Shown: positions 44,788-59,203 of the stretch, piece after piece | How positions within the stretch are numbered: the first letter of the stretch is position 1 | How the letters are laid out: every line of letters starts with the position of its first letter | Origin: Cepaea nemoralis | Lineage: Eukaryota > Mollusca > Gastropoda > Stylommatophora > Helicidae | NCBI GenBank assembly: GCA_014155875.1 | Contig: JACEFZ010011666.1 | Span: 256,473 to 320,472, forward strand | Length of the DNA stretch: 64,000 nt | Direction of reading: 5' to 3' | Program-made: the position numbers and the translations under genes | Notes under the pieces: generated by a model | Told to the model about the DNA's origin: nothing | Seen by the model: the letters and a program-made list of their open reading frames with translations, nothing else | Databases searched by the model: none

Positions 44788-44848
44788 ATGTTATTATGCC
44801 TTTTTAAAGCACAAACTATCGTCTGTCAAACGGCAAGGTGCCAATGTT

Positions 44849-44851
44849 ATG

Positions 44852-44912
<61 letters not shown>
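44849..44912 (+). repeat. (AT)n microsatellite
   Basis: Pure TA, directly adjoining the distal end of the inverted 1-kb repeat. Confidence 0.97.
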
Positions 44913-44917
<5 letters not shown>

Positions 44918-45895
44918 GAGTGTATGTTTGTTTGTTTGTGGGTTTGTGGATTTGGATGCGTTCGATAACGGTACATCCGATTGAGATGAAATTTTCTACA
45001 CGTCTTCCTTTCATTCCTGTGCAACCGACTATAATAATTTCTTAATGTAAAATCTTCTACTTATTTAATAACATTTACTTTTCCATTTTCATTATATAAT
45101 GTGTATATAGCAGGGGGACTTCACTCTAGAAAAGTTTTTTCAAGGGGCATAACTTTTAATAACATTTCTATATACTTTATAGTCATATTGTTGGACTTAC
45201 CTGCACTATTGTTAAACTCTTTGTCTATAGTTATTTTTAGGCATATGAGTTATATTAAATAATGATATAATCTTTAAGGTATTTTTAAGGTTTGCATAAA
45301 AATAATGCATTATGTATAACATTTTAACTCATCTTTTTCTGCTTACATAACTTATCAACTGTCATGTCGGTGATTAAAAACAGTTTTCATTAAAAATAAT
45401 GAATGGTGTGTGGAAGGACATTCTTTTAAGTTACTGTGCGCCAGGAGCTGGGCGAAACCACGCCGGGTCAGATAGATAGACAGATAGTCGGGAACGGAAG
45501 CTTATTTGACTACTTATATGAATGAATTAAATGACATGCTCCCCACCAGGGACTGGGTGAAGCCGGGCCGGGACAGACATACAGACAGATAGACAGACAA
45601 ACAGATAGTCGGGAACGGGAGAGCTTATATGACTACGTATATGAATAAAATGAGATGCTCCCCACCAGGGACTGGGTGAAGCCGGGTCAGACAGACAGAC
45701 AGACAGATAGTCGGGAACGGGAGAGCTTATATGACTACTTATATTAATTAAATGAGATGCTCCCCACCAGGGACTGGGTGAAGCCGGGCCGGGTCAGCCA
45801 GACAGACAGACAGACAGACAAACAAGCAGACAGACAGACTGATAGATAGATAGATCCCCTCCAGGGCCTGGGCGAAGCCGGGCCGGGTCAGCTAG
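44913..45895 (-). mobile_element. Unclassified 1-kb repeat, inverted copy
   Basis: Reverse-complement counterpart of 6928-7935, ending CCGGGCCGGGTCAGCTAGT at 45895. It has three internal units with GACTGGGTGAAGCCGGG and (GACA)n linkers. Confidence 0.7.
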
Positions 45896-45904
45896 TATAT
45901 ATAT

Positions 45905-45975
45905 TTATAGCATCGTTTGTATCCTTTCCTTTCACAAATTCATACTGTTTTGTTACCAATTTCCATTTTACAGCT
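45905..45975 (-). mobile_element. Tiny LINE B fragment
   Basis: Resembles 31791-31850: (G)CAT(T/C)GTTTGTA(C/T)CC(A/T)TTCCTT, then a region with AAATTCATACTG or AAACCACACTG and CTAATTTCCATTTT. The (AT)-rich start is the same boundary as in the longest LINE B, which suggests the TA repeat is characteristic of that insertion site or subfamily. Confidence 0.55.
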
Positions 45976-46370
45976 TATTTTGGCCCCAAAGAAAAACCCG
46001 TCAACAATTGAAAACTTGTTTGTGTCTTTGGCAGGAGCGTGATCTCAAACATGTTAGCCATGTCTAGATGTAAGCTGGATGTTTATTGGTCAGCTGGTTG
46101 CGATTAACAGCGAGATGTAAATATAAACACGTGGAAGCCGGTATACCGGCTCGTAAGATCTCTGAAACACAGTATGTCAAGCCGGTACACCAGAGCATCG
46201 GGTTCAAAGGGTTAACTCCCGTACTACTTCTTCCATTTGCTGAGATTAAAGTATACAAACACATAAATATATGACTTGTTTATACCGCTTGCAGTAATGC
46301 ATTTGGTACTTGATAGATATGACCAGGACTAACTTAACTGAGCTGATCCATGTGTATGTCTGACACCTAG

Positions 46371-46490
46371 GTTGTCTCCTTAAGGACGAATGCCATCCCA
46401 TGGGCCACATGCACACTCTGTTTGGCTGCCAACATTTTGTCTGTTCCAACAAATCAGAAGGCGGTGTAAGGTATTGGTTTCAGAAAGACG
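46371..46490 (+). CDS. Cysteine-rich module exon 7 of a host gene
   Basis: A 120-bp exon candidate: acceptor (gacacctag) ends at 46370, donor gtatgt starts at 46491, phase 1-1, open. Module C-x5-C-x11-C-x4-C with CLLKDECHPMG and CQHFVC, tail GGVRYWFQKD. It lacks the EGS core of modules 2 and 3 and is rich in histidine (four in the central loop). The intron after it (gtatgtcagtgtgt, ACTACAACATCAAAAA) is strongly like those after exons 2 and 3. It is the last module seen; downstream exons should lie right of the window or under the LTR elements. Confidence 0.75.
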
Positions 46491-46532
46491 GTATGTCAGT
46501 GTGTATTTTTAAACTACAACATCAAAAATGTC

Positions 46533-46579
46533 ATCATGATCATCATCATCATCATGATCATCATCATCATCATCATCAT

Positions 46580-46667
<88 letters not shown>

Positions 46668-46668
46668 C
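46533..46668 (+). repeat. (CAT)n microsatellite in the intron after module 7
   Basis: About 135 bp of ATC. It grows out of a short CATCATGATCATCATC string that is also present, unexpanded, in the introns after modules 3 and 6. Confidence 0.95.
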
Positions 46669-47774
46669 AAGATGACTTGCCTTGTTGATGATGTTTCTTC
46701 AAAATTACCAATCCTCAACATAAAATATCAGTTTATCTATTTGTATTTTCGAAACAATCATGAATGACTTAACAATCTTCACCCATTGCTTAGCTCTGTA
46801 TCAGTCGCCATGCAGTTTCGTGTTGTTACATTATGTTTCGGATGTTCTTTTCTCCTAATGAAGCAATGTTGTTGAGCTTCTCTTTGTTTTATGTGTTATA
46901 ACAGTGTAACTGTTATAGCGATTATACGGTTAAAAGAATTAGAAATAATTGAGGTGCAATGAAAATATTGGTAAGCAGTGCACGGGTGAGCACTGTTGCT
47001 TGATGATGCGATAAGCGTGTCGTCGATTGACGACAAGATAGATACGGTACAGAAGCCAATTGACTATCGTGCAGTTACGACGCTTAGGTTTGTGTGGTTC
47101 CATCTGGTATATTGTTAAGATCAGAACTGCTTAAGCTTTTGGAAAAAGAAACTACAAAGAAAATGTTAGCTTTTGTACTACAACTGAAAGGCTTGGATAA
47201 TTGTCATGCAAATGTTGATGCCGTATCGAAACTGCCCGTTTGTATTGAAGGATAATAATGACTACAGAAACCTGGATGATGTCGTTTCCAAGATTCATTT
47301 GTGAATTGAGTGTTATTATTGCAGTTTATTGAGTTAAGAATGCACCACCATCACAGGCTATACGACACGGCTACCTTTGGCCCCTCTGAGGCGGTTGGCC
47401 CTAATGGTGGGCGACTCTGCTAAAGTGTGCTAGGTCGCTCTTGAGTTTTAGCCTCTTTTAAATCACTTAGAATTATTATTTAGGATGTCCAAATTATTTA
47501 AAACATTATTCTTTAATATCATATTTAATGTGCTCCAACAGGTGACATTGGTCGTTACATAATTGCCCATGAGTCACAGCTATATGCTAGAACCGGTTGT
47601 AGGAACTACGAAATAATTATATTTTGTGTTAAAATTACAATTATACATATTTGTTCTATAAGATATTCTTCATTTGGTAAAATTTAGTTTCTCCATACTT
47701 AATTTTATTAAATTTTCTGAGACATTCCAGGGATGATTATGATTATGTATTTGACATCTCGTAGCTCGTCTTAT
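46669..47774 (+). other. Mostly unrecognised, possible LTR-element RNase H remnant
   Basis: Near 47175-47240 one frame gives LKG-x7-NVDAVSKLP, which resembles the N-ADALSRLP string at the end of gypsy RNase H domains, but the flanks do not support it. Otherwise nothing is recognised. Confidence 0.3.
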
Positions 47775-48688
47775 ACATACATACATACCTACCTACATAC
47801 CTACCTACCTACATACATACATACCTACCTACATACATACCTACATACCTACATACCTACATACCTACCTACATACCTACCTACATACCTACCTACCTAC
47901 ATACATACATACCTACCTACATACATACAAACATACCTACCTACATACATACCTGCATACCTACATACCTACCTACCTACATACATACATACATACCTGC
48001 ATACCTACATACATACCTACCTACATACATACATACATACATACCTACATACATACCTACATACCTACATACCTACATATCTACCTACATATCTACCTAC
48101 ATACCTACCTACATACATACATACATACATACCTACATACATACCTGCATACCTTTATACCTACCTACCTACATACCTACCTACATACATACCTGCATAC
48201 CTACATACATACCTACCTACATACATACATACATACCTACCTACATACATACATACCTACCTACATACATACCTACATACCTACATACCTACATACCTAC
48301 CTACATACCTACCTACATACCTACCTACCTACCTACATACATACATACACACCTACATACATACCTGCATACCTACATACCTACCTACCTACATACCTAC
48401 CTACATACATACCTGCATACCTACATACATACCTACCTACATACATACATACATACCTACCTAAATACATACCTACATACCTACCTACATACCTACCTAC
48501 ATACCTACCTACCTACATACATACATACCTACCTACATACATACATACATACATACCTACCTACATACCTACCTACATACCTACCTACATACCTACCTAC
48601 CTACATACATACATACATACATACCTACCTACATACATACCTGCATACCTACATACCTACATACCTACATACCTACATACATACATAT
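47775..48688 (+). repeat. Tetranucleotide array (CATA/CCTA)n with higher-order pattern
   Basis: About 0.9 kb of CATA and CCTA units. The variant CCTGCAT recurs in pairs (about 47952/47997, 48145/48192, 48364/48412, 48640), spaced about 45-50 within a pair and about 190-220 between pairs. The 243-codon open frame across it (YLPTY, HTY) is not a gene. The array is continued after E2 at 63300. Confidence 0.95.
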
Positions 48689-48928
48689 TGTAGCAGAATG
48701 TGGGTACTAGGTGGGCAAAGCTACAGCACGCTTGAGCATCAGGATGGAATGGGAAGAAAGATGTTCAAGTCGTGACGTAGTTTGTTGTTAGGAGGCAGTC
48801 AACATCTGGGCTTGAAAGAGAGCAGACGCCATGTTGTAAGAAGATTGATCAAGCTGTCATCTATGTGCAATAAAGATAATTTGTATTCACCCAAGACTTG
48901 TTAGTCCTCTATACTTCACACCGTTATA
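48689..48928 (+). repeat. 5' LTR of E2
   Basis: TGTAGCAGAATG ... ACCGTTATA. A poly-A signal AATAAA is at 48869-48874. Ends in TA rather than the usual CA in both copies. Confidence 0.88.
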
Positions 48929-48938
48929 GAGGATGAAT

Positions 48939-48951
48939 TGGCGCCGATGCC
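48939..48951 (+). promoter_or_regulatory. Primer-binding site of E2
   Basis: TGGCGCCGATGCC begins with the TGG complementary to a tRNA CCA end. Its position, close after the LTR, and its likeness to the site in E3 (TGGTGCCGTGACC) support it. The tRNA is not identified. Confidence 0.65.
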
Positions 48952-49713
48952 AGGATCCGTGCTTGGACTGTCGCGGTAAATAGACCTATTATTTACTTCA
49001 AACAACTGAAATTAAGAAGCCCTTTGACGACGATGGAAAGACGTAATATATTTTAGGGGAGACACAGCGACTAAAAGCCTGGCCAGAGGTAGTTGTTGTG
49101 ATTTCCCAGAAGAAGAAAAGAAAAAAAAAAAAAAAAGGCAAAGCTGAAGGTCATCTTGTTGGATCAACGTCATGGATGCTCAGCTTCTTTTTGTATGATG
49201 AGCGCCACAAAAATTGCTCCACGCTATACTGGACGATCAACGAACGTTGCCAAATTTTATCTTTGCTAGTTTCCAGAATGTTGACGCCGCTACTCTGGGT
49301 GTGCTGATTTGGACCGAAGCTCCTTGTCAAGTTCGGCTGAAGTACTGTTTTTTTGATCGCCGTCGTCCAGTGATGGTTTTGATCGCCATAGCCCAGTAAC
49401 GAGCCAAGTCATTGTTACACAGTCCGCTTCGTCAAATTTTGTTGGCCAGGTCATTACAATCGAGCCGTTGTCAAGTCATCTCCGGACTCCGTTGTGTGAG
49501 AGAGCCGCTTTGTCAAATCAGTCAGCCGCTGCTCTACACTGTCGGTTGTTTTGAGAAGCTGACTATCGTTCATTGCTGATTTCAGAGGGCTGGCCAGTGC
49601 TGTCCTCTGATCACAATCGTTCCTTGCCGTGTTTCAAGAGCCCGTCCCTGGGTGGCTGATACGTTCAATCGTTCTTCACTGTTTTATTGACGTCGTTGTT
49701 GTTCCTGAGGAGT

Positions 49714-49793
49714 CTTATCGAGCCCAGTCGAGCCTATCGAGCCCAGTCGAGCCTATCGAACCCAGTCGAGCCTATCGAGCCCAGTCGAGCATT
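49714..49793 (+). repeat. 19-bp tandem repeat in E2 leader, four copies
   Basis: Unit CCTATCGAGCCCAGTCGAG with period 19 (starts 49714, 49733, 49752, 49771). Since 19 is not a multiple of three, repeats fall in all frames; the RAYRAQSS strings are not evidence for a protein. Confidence 0.9.
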
Positions 49794-50226
49794 TTTGATC
49801 CTTACGGAGTACGGAAGCCGCTTTGTCGATCCTGGTTCAAGTACTCGAGTACCAGATACCGTGCTTCTCAGTCTCGGCATACAAGGGCATAGACGTCAAG
49901 GACTTCATTTTCGATTGGAAAATTTAGTTCAACAAGAAAAGGGGTAATATAAATAAGTGTTTCTATTAGATAGAAAATTATTGAGTTTCAGGAGGAAGAT
50001 AACGTCCTTTGGTTAATTTAAGACTGTATATTAATAAGTATTGATTGTTTTTTTGCTTGAATAACTGTAAATATTTCAGCATAGAAGACCCATCACAGCA
50101 CAGTGGAGAAACAGGCATAATTTCGGCTGAGTTCAAGACGAGTTTTTTTTCCAGGTACCAAGGAATATGCAGAAGAAGAAGTAGAAATATTGTTTCAAGC
50201 CTGATAGAAATTACAAAGAAGTTAAT

Positions 50227-50784
50227 ATGAATTACTTATATGTAGAATTACAACGTATTAGTACATGGTTGGGGGAATTAAAAGAGGCAGTTAGTGAAGT
50301 AGAGCATTTTGTAGAAACGTTGAAGAACAGAACGACTAGACAAGACCCTTATAGATTTAAGGTAGACTATAATGGAGTAGGAAAGAATAACAGGAGACAG
50401 CCATTGCTTAATAAAGACAGAAGACAATATGGTTATGACGAACCAAGGCCTGATGTATATAGAGTAAAAGACGGTGAGAACAGACGTAATAGTGAAAGGT
50501 CGGGCTGGTATAGTTGTTATAAATACAAAAATGGGCGTGAGAGAAACCTTTCAAAGAAATCATGGGGCTGGCCCTCTCACAGTGCAACCGCTAGAAAAAG
50601 ACGTAACGACTGGTTTGAAAAGAGACAAAGACAATATTTGAAGTCAGGATCGAAGGACAGAGTAGAACACAAAGATAAGAATTCAACGACTCCTAAAGTA
50701 CTTGCCAATTTTAGGATTGAACAGGAAAAGAAGACGACGGTATTAATAAAGAGAATAGACCGAGAGACAGACGCAGACAAGTAA
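50227..50784 (+). CDS. E2 basic protein, possible gag remnant
   Basis: Open frame of 185 codons, start ATG at 50227. N-terminal 35 residues look helical (LQRISTWLGELKEAVSEVEH), the rest is rich in K, R, D, N and Q with one CYKYKNG string. It lies where gag is expected, after LTR and leader, but no zinc knuckle or gag core is recognisable. It could be a decayed nucleocapsid part. Function not assigned. Confidence 0.4.
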   Translation: MNYLYVELQRISTWLGELKEAVSEVEHFVETLKNRTTRQDPYRFKVDYNGVGKNNRRQPLLNKDRRQYGYDEPRPDVYRVKDGENRRNSERSGWYSCYKYKNGRERNLSKKSWGWPSHSATARKRRNDWFEKRQRQYLKSGSKDRVEHKDKNSTTPKVLANFRIEQEKKTTVLIKRIDRETDADK

Positions 50785-51028
50785 TACGATAAATGATAGT
50801 ACGCAGACGCATATGGATACTGTAGAGAAGACAACCCAGGTACAGTCAATTAAGAAAATAGAAAAGGGAACGCAAACTATTAAGACGGTGGAAATTGCGG
50901 AACCACCTCAGGGGAAATTAGAAAAAGAAGACAGTTGAAGTTAAGAAAGATAGACAGACGAGAACCAAAGACGAAAGGAAACCAAAGAGGAAAAGTATTG
51001 AAGAAAGATAGTTAATAGAGGTACTGCC

Positions 51029-51337
51029 ATGTCAAGTTCCTCAGGTATAGACATTAAATTAATCCCCAAATGGTGTAGAAATATTAGGTGTGAGAGCCCA
51101 GGTTACGGAGAAGATATTTCTACCGCCGCATATTATAGTAAATACCGTGATGCTGAGACAACTGTGAATACTGATGATTCGGAGAATGAGAGAATTGCAC
51201 TACGAGCAGATCCTGACTTGAAGAGTGATGTTCCCTCATACGGTGTAGTTCCTGGTGGACAAACGGACAGAGTTTTGGTTGGTGACTCTTTAGAACTAGA
51301 TACCAGTTTATATGACAGGAAAGTAGGGGAAGGCTAA
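51029..51337 (+). CDS. E2 small acidic open frame, unknown
   Basis: Open frame of 102 codons, serine-rich start, acidic middle (DDSENER), no domain recognised. It follows the basic frame by about 245 bp. Possibly a remnant of a second gag-pro part; equally it may be chance. Confidence 0.3.
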   Translation: MSSSSGIDIKLIPKWCRNIRCESPGYGEDISTAAYYSKYRDAETTVNTDDSENERIALRADPDLKSDVPSYGVVPGGQTDRVLVGDSLELDTSLYDRKVGEG

Positions 51338-51339
51338 GA

Positions 51340-54514
<3,175 letters not shown>

Positions 54515-55111
54515 TGTCAGCATCCCCAATAAGCCCTTACAGGAGTAAGGAGTTAACACTAGGCTAGTAGAGAGACACCCAGACAGGGAAGACACCGACT
54601 GCTATTAATACCTCGCAGGGAGACACATTTGTATCAGACCAGAGGGCAAAGAGTACGGATGAGCGAGGGCTTTCCCCAAGCAATTGGGTTGCTGGTAACC
54701 GTGATATGTCAGGTTACTCAAACTCACCAGCCAGCGTGCTGGCCAGTCCAGGCACGCAATAGTAGCAACTGCACGGAGGGAAAAAGGGCCCGTGCTGGTC
54801 CACGCTATGTGTAGCGGGACAGACTGACTGGAGACGGTAGAGAGGTCGGACGTATCCTTGACCAATACGATAGCTTTCTATGCCATAGGCAAACTTAGGG
54901 CTATATCATTTAGATTGTGTAATGCTAGCATCACCTATCATCACGTTGATATATTCATATTGTGTAACCATGATGAAGCCTAATGCTTGTAGAGCCATTC
55001 ACATGTCGGCTCTGAATAAATTGCATTCCTTTCGCAAATGTCATGAATTGTTATTTCGTGCAGTGCGAAAGTAGCGGAGTCTTGAAAGCTGCAGCGCACA
55101 GGTCGCTGACA
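54515..55111 (+). repeat. 5' LTR of E1b
   Basis: TGTCAGCATCC ... GGTCGCTGACA, 597 bp, with inverted ends TGTCAGC/GCTGACA. Poly-A signal AATAAA at 55015-55020. The minus-strand and plus-strand frames inside it occur identically in the other LTR and are not genes. Confidence 0.95.
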
Positions 55112-55126
55112 GGCTAGACCCCGAAT

Positions 55127-55140
55127 TGGTGTCAGAATGG
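55127..55140 (+). promoter_or_regulatory. Primer-binding site of E1b
   Basis: TGGTGTCAGAATGG, starting 15 bases after the LTR. It looks complementary to the 3' end of a leucine tRNA (…TGACACCA), a guess from general knowledge of tRNA ends. Confidence 0.55.
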
Positions 55141-56226
55141 TCAAAGAACCAACGCAAGCTGCGAATTAAGGTCAGAACACATTGAACGAACGCCAGCAGT
55201 ACAATTACTGTCAGATTTCAGTGAACGTTTTCTGAACAGCCATAGCAGGCAGTTGTAGTAATATTCGACGAAGCAGTTAACGCCAACATGCAAGTGGTAT
55301 TATAAACCACTAAACGAACGCTAACTATCGATAAATATTACAAAGTTCTGTGCCAGAATTAGTTCAATGCACGTTTCGACATTTGTGATGTATGATATAT
55401 TGCAAAGTAATACAAATATTATTGTGATACATGCTATAAATTAAATTTTTTGCTTGTGGTGAATTATACGATCGCCAAAAGTTGTGGAGTGTGAACCACA
55501 AGTGAGACAAATTAGATCGGTAAAGTGTGAAATTCTACCAATATTAATTTGAAAGTATGTTATTAAATTAAAAGCAATTGAAATGTATAAGATCATCAGT
55601 GAACATCACCATCGTAACCACCGTGTACATTTCATTGCGTGTGATACAGCCATTAATGTCACCATTCTACGAAATCATTAAATAGAGTAGCGACGAACTG
55701 CAGCCTAGAACGAAGGTACGCCAGAGTCAAACGGCGAAGACAAGACGACATTGACGGCCATACGACTAATCATCTCACTTATCATCTAACAATCATTCAG
55801 ACGATCATATCATTCATCATTAATACCATCTATCACTATTTATCACATTCTCATTCACCAATCGCATGAAATAGGAAAGTATAGTAACATCATTATGAAA
55901 TATAAATATTTGATAAAATATGATGAATTGTGAGCTTGTATTTACAACGTAAACGTGTGTCTAATTGTTGCTGCTCTACCAACCAGAACGCAGCCGTGTG
56001 TCAGCGAAATCAAACCAGTGTGTAGTGTGAAAGACTGCGGTGGAACATCCCAAGTACCGCACTGTCCAACAAATTAGATGAGTATATTTTCCGAATATTT
56101 CGATATGCTCTAACGTAATCATGCATCTTCCTTTCCAGACAATGATGTACATGTACTAACACATTATTGTATACTATTCTGTGCATATTATTATATTATC
56201 ATTTTGAACTAACATTACGCCACAAA
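55141..56226 (+). other. Untranslated leader of E1b
   Basis: About 1.1 kb between primer site and gag start, aligned in patches with the E1a leader. No gene seen. Confidence 0.6.
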
Positions 56227-57429
56227 ATGGCGTCACTAAATGAATGTATCCAGGCGGGCATCGCCATGGGCCACACTGGAGATAAACTAGAAAAATGGGC
56301 AGATCAAAAGTATAAGGAAGAAACAGAAAGAAAAGCTGCTCTTGACAGAGATGAAAGAGCATTAGAAAGACAACATCAAAAAGAAATGAAAGAGATCGAG
56401 GAGGCTACTAAGCTAAAGATGAAGGAAATGGAGGTAGATTCTAACATACAAATAGCCTCTAGCAAACAAAAGAGCCAAGAAGAACAGAACAAATTCAGTA
56501 AATACAAAGGCCTCATTAAACCATACACTGTAGGTGATTCAATCAGCGCATGGACTGAAAATATAGAGTTCCAACTAAAAACACAGAAAATACCTTTAGA
56601 GGATTGGGCAATGATATACATGAGGAACTTGAGTGGGGAGCCTTTAAAAGTAATAGAATCCATACCTACTGATCTTAGAAACAATTACCAGTACATACAC
56701 GATAGGATAATGCAACATTTTCTTTTGGACGCTACTGGTTACCAAATTCAATTCTCACAGATTAAACCAAAAGCAACTGAAACGTTCTTAGACTACATTT
56801 CTAACGTGCAGAGCACATTTAAAAAATGGACTAAGGCGGCTAAAGTAGGTAACAGCTATGAAAAACTAGAAGAACTAATAGTAATGGACAAAGTTGTTTC
56901 GACAGTACCTACCCCTTTTGCTAAATTCTTACAACAGTCAGATATTGAGTCCATTCAACAACTAGAAAAACGGGGGTCAGCTTATTTTTCCTCTAATCGG
57001 GACATATTCAAAAATACATCATATGACACAGAAATTACAGCTTTTGCAAACAGAGTCCCTGATAGATCCTACAAACAGAAAGACTATAGTAAGAAGGACA
57101 AACCATATCAGAAACCACCTCGATGTAATTATTGCACTCTTTTTCACCCAACATATTCGATGTGTGATAAAAACCCCACATATCCGTCACACCTAGAACA
57201 AGTGTTAAAGAAGCAAGAAAGCAGGAGATCATCGTTTAAACGTGCTGTAAAATGTTATTTTTGTTCTAGTTATGGCCATTATAGCAATAGGTGTCTTGGG
57301 AGACAGAAAATGAAGGCAAACAACGCAGCCCTCATCAATACATCATCAGACGATGAGAGTGACATAGATCCCGAACTTGTCAATGTATTGCCAACGAATG
57401 AATGTCAGAAGTGTATCATCAGTAACTGA
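56227..57429 (+). CDS. gag: gag polyprotein of E1b
   Basis: 400 codons from the ATG at 56227 (MASLNEC...), chosen over an upstream in-frame ATG at 56167 because E1a starts at the same place and the upstream part is not conserved as protein. Domains: charged coiled coil (about 25-75), gag core with SAWTENIEFQL and YIHDRIMQHF (about 95-165), a linker, a CCHC-like finger CNYC-x3-H-x5-C (about 300-313), and a canonical zinc knuckle CYFCSSYGHYSNRC (about 342-355). Gag packages element RNA into particles. The frame ends early: a one-base insertion relative to E1a puts a stop soon after NECQK, separating gag from protease. Confidence 0.9.
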   Translation: MASLNECIQAGIAMGHTGDKLEKWADQKYKEETERKAALDRDERALERQHQKEMKEIEEATKLKMKEMEVDSNIQIASSKQKSQEEQNKFSKYKGLIKPYTVGDSISAWTENIEFQLKTQKIPLEDWAMIYMRNLSGEPLKVIESIPTDLRNNYQYIHDRIMQHFLLDATGYQIQFSQIKPKATETFLDYISNVQSTFKKWTKAAKVGNSYEKLEELIVMDKVVSTVPTPFAKFLQQSDIESIQQLEKRGSAYFSSNRDIFKNTSYDTEITAFANRVPDRSYKQKDYSKKDKPYQKPPRCNYCTLFHPTYSMCDKNPTYPSHLEQVLKKQESRRSSFKRAVKCYFCSSYGHYSNRCLGRQKMKANNAALINTSSDDESDIDPELVNVLPTNECQKCIISN

Positions 57430-57915
57430 TATTTTAGACTTTAAGATGTCAAGTATGCCATCAATTTCATGCGGATGGGAAATTAGAATGTGGGACACGT
57501 AATATCCATGTTCAAATGAAGATGCTAACGCAGCATGTGCCTCCAGAGGTAACCTTAAGTTCTACGATGCACTGGTCAATGGACAACCATGCCAATGCTT
57601 AGTTGATAGCGGCAGCACTCTACTGGGACTAAGAAGAGAACTTGCTAGACCTGAAGATTATACGGGAGAATTTGTCAAATGCCGTACTTTCTCTGGTAAC
57701 CATCGAGAAATATCCACTGGCAAAAGCGCATATCAATACCCCGTTCCTTACCGGCACATTTACGTGCGCTATCCTGCAAGATCCATGTACGGACCTTATT
57801 TTGGGATGTCTTGATGCATTGAAAGAATGTACAGACGACAACATAAAAGCCTGGAATGAAACACACAGGGTCAACGCTGTAACTAAGTCAGATACAGAAA
57901 TAAGGTTATACTGAC
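57430..57915 (+). pseudogene. Retropepsin-type protease of E1b, frameshifted
   Basis: Contains an LVDSGSTLLG active-site segment (57600-57632) in one frame and the second half with CAILQDPCTDLILGCLDA (57770-57816) in another. Relative to E1a there is a one-base insertion near 57698. The catalytic aspartate, serine and glycine are present but the protein cannot be made in one piece without a shift. The protease would cut gag-pol. Confidence 0.85.
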
Positions 57916-58030
57916 TTACAAAATAAAACTCTACAGCTACTAACACCAAGTGGTGCAGATACCAACACTACTCGCCAAAAGTTGAGCGAGGCACAAAGCA
58001 CCGACCAAACACTCACAGCCATATTTTAAC

Positions 58031-59140
58031 TTGTTATGTGAGCGAAAGAAAGTTTCTAAAAATTCTTCCTGGTACTTTAAAAAGGTTAATGGAATTCTCA
58101 TGCGTTATTACTCATATAATAACCATGAAATTCAGCAGACGGTGTTACCTGTAACATACCGGGAAAAGGTGCTGAAAATCGCACATTCACCACCGTTTGC
58201 TGAACATTTGGGCTATCATAAAACGCGAGCCAGAATTCTATCACAATTTTACTGGCCGAAATTTTGTTCGGACATAAAATCTTTCTGTCGCTCTTGTAAT
58301 GTGTGTCAACATCGTGTACGAAAGAAAGAACATGTAGAGGCCGAAGTGCAAAACTCAGTGATAGCATCTAGACCACTTGAAAGTATAGCGGTCGATATTA
58401 CTGGACCCCTAATGCAGGTGTCGAGTAATGGAAACCATAACTATCCAAACGAGGGTACTAAAACGATTCACCTTAAACCGAACCAAAAGGCTGTGATTCA
58501 ACTAACCGATACACATAACATGGTACTAACATGTTGCCAAGGGCCTCTCAACGTTAAACTCAAAATATCAGATGCGGATAATGAAATATCGATAAAAGAA
58601 CCCTTAGAGATATTTCATATCAACATCCTGAAACCTAACGTTGCACAAAAAGAACAGCAGACAGACGAACAGAATGCACCAACACCAAGCAATGAGACGA
58701 CAGACATACACAACTCAACTTCACTAGGTAAGGCGACACACAACAGCGACAACGCAAACACACGTAGCCAGATAACAGCACACACAAGTAGTAGCACAAC
58801 AGTATTGGACGACATGGAACTACCAGTTCCGACAGTAAACACAACTGCGACAAATATCTCGACATATAGAAATAACAGATGCAATCAGACGAAAGACGGG
58901 ACAAAACACCTAACGAAACGTCGACAGGTCTTCAACAGCGTGAGATTGTGTGGACTCATAGCTAAGCCGTCCAAAATAGAGTTGGGCATGGAACAAATTG
59001 ACTTCCTGAGTCATAACATCTGCAGGGGCCAATTGAAAATTGATGACAGTATCGTCACTAAATGTCTAAATGTAACAATGCCAACGACCAAGAAACAGGT
59101 CCCAAACTACTATAGGAAAATTCATCAGTGGTTTTTCTAA
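58031..59140 (+). pseudogene. Fused integrase - RT remnant of E1b (IN before RT)
   Basis: Open frame of 369 codons created by deletions. Residues about 50-95 are the H2C2 zinc finger of a retroviral-type integrase (AEHLGYHKTRARI, FYWPKF, CRSCNVCQ). Residues about 113-125 start the catalytic core (VDITGPL, first aspartate). The other catalytic residues are deleted. Residues about 170-208 match the integrase C-terminal GPY/F module (QGPLNVKL, FHINILKPN). A polar T/S/N-rich linker follows, then residues about 305-369 are the RT thumb/connection (KIELGMEQIDFLSH, MPTTKKQVPNYYRKI), leading to RNase H. So integrase precedes RT, unlike standard Ty3/gypsy elements. It cannot be active. Confidence 0.85.
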
Positions 59141-59203
59141 CATCTTAAAAGCTTCGGCTAAGTTATTTGTAAAGATGCACGATTAATTAGTGCGGTATCG
59201 AAA

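Larger units (their letters stand above)
41950..44800 (+). mobile_element. LINE family A, longest copy
   Basis: Plus strand. 41950-42700 is the untranslated 5' region. 42707-42965 is an endonuclease fragment: VGFAVEKSLLGM, NERLLSLRLAT, then after a shift YIYMLGDFN. A deletion removes the rest of the endonuclease and linker. RT follows from about 42990: GKAPGKDGIPIE, a NNHRGISLL segment, DLTKAFDLV, GVKQGCVLAPTLFGIYF, the intact box LLFADDAAV, ISKKKTQIM, YLGSVVNS, LLYGSETWTT, LRRILGIKWQDKITN, LRWIGHLRRM, and a C-terminal finger CTHCERTFTAQIGLISH. Stops at 43457 and 44156 and shifts near 43085 make it inactive. Confidence 0.88.

Noticed and set aside
46100..46240. Possible second tRNA-like promoter (GGTTCAAAGGG)
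   Set aside because: Only a weak B-box; no A-box at a proper distance.
47733..48464. 243-codon open frame rich in Y, T, P, H
   Set aside because: It is the translation of the CATA/CCTA tetranucleotide array; a 4-bp period keeps frames open by chance.
54605..54865. 86-codon frame on the minus strand, identical to one at 61918-62178
   Set aside because: Both lie at the same place in the two LTRs of E1b; identity is due to the LTR duplication, not to a gene pair.
58615..58904. Two hydrophobic minus-strand frames in E1b
   Set aside because: Shadows of the T/S/N-rich linker on the coding strand; no start context or domain.
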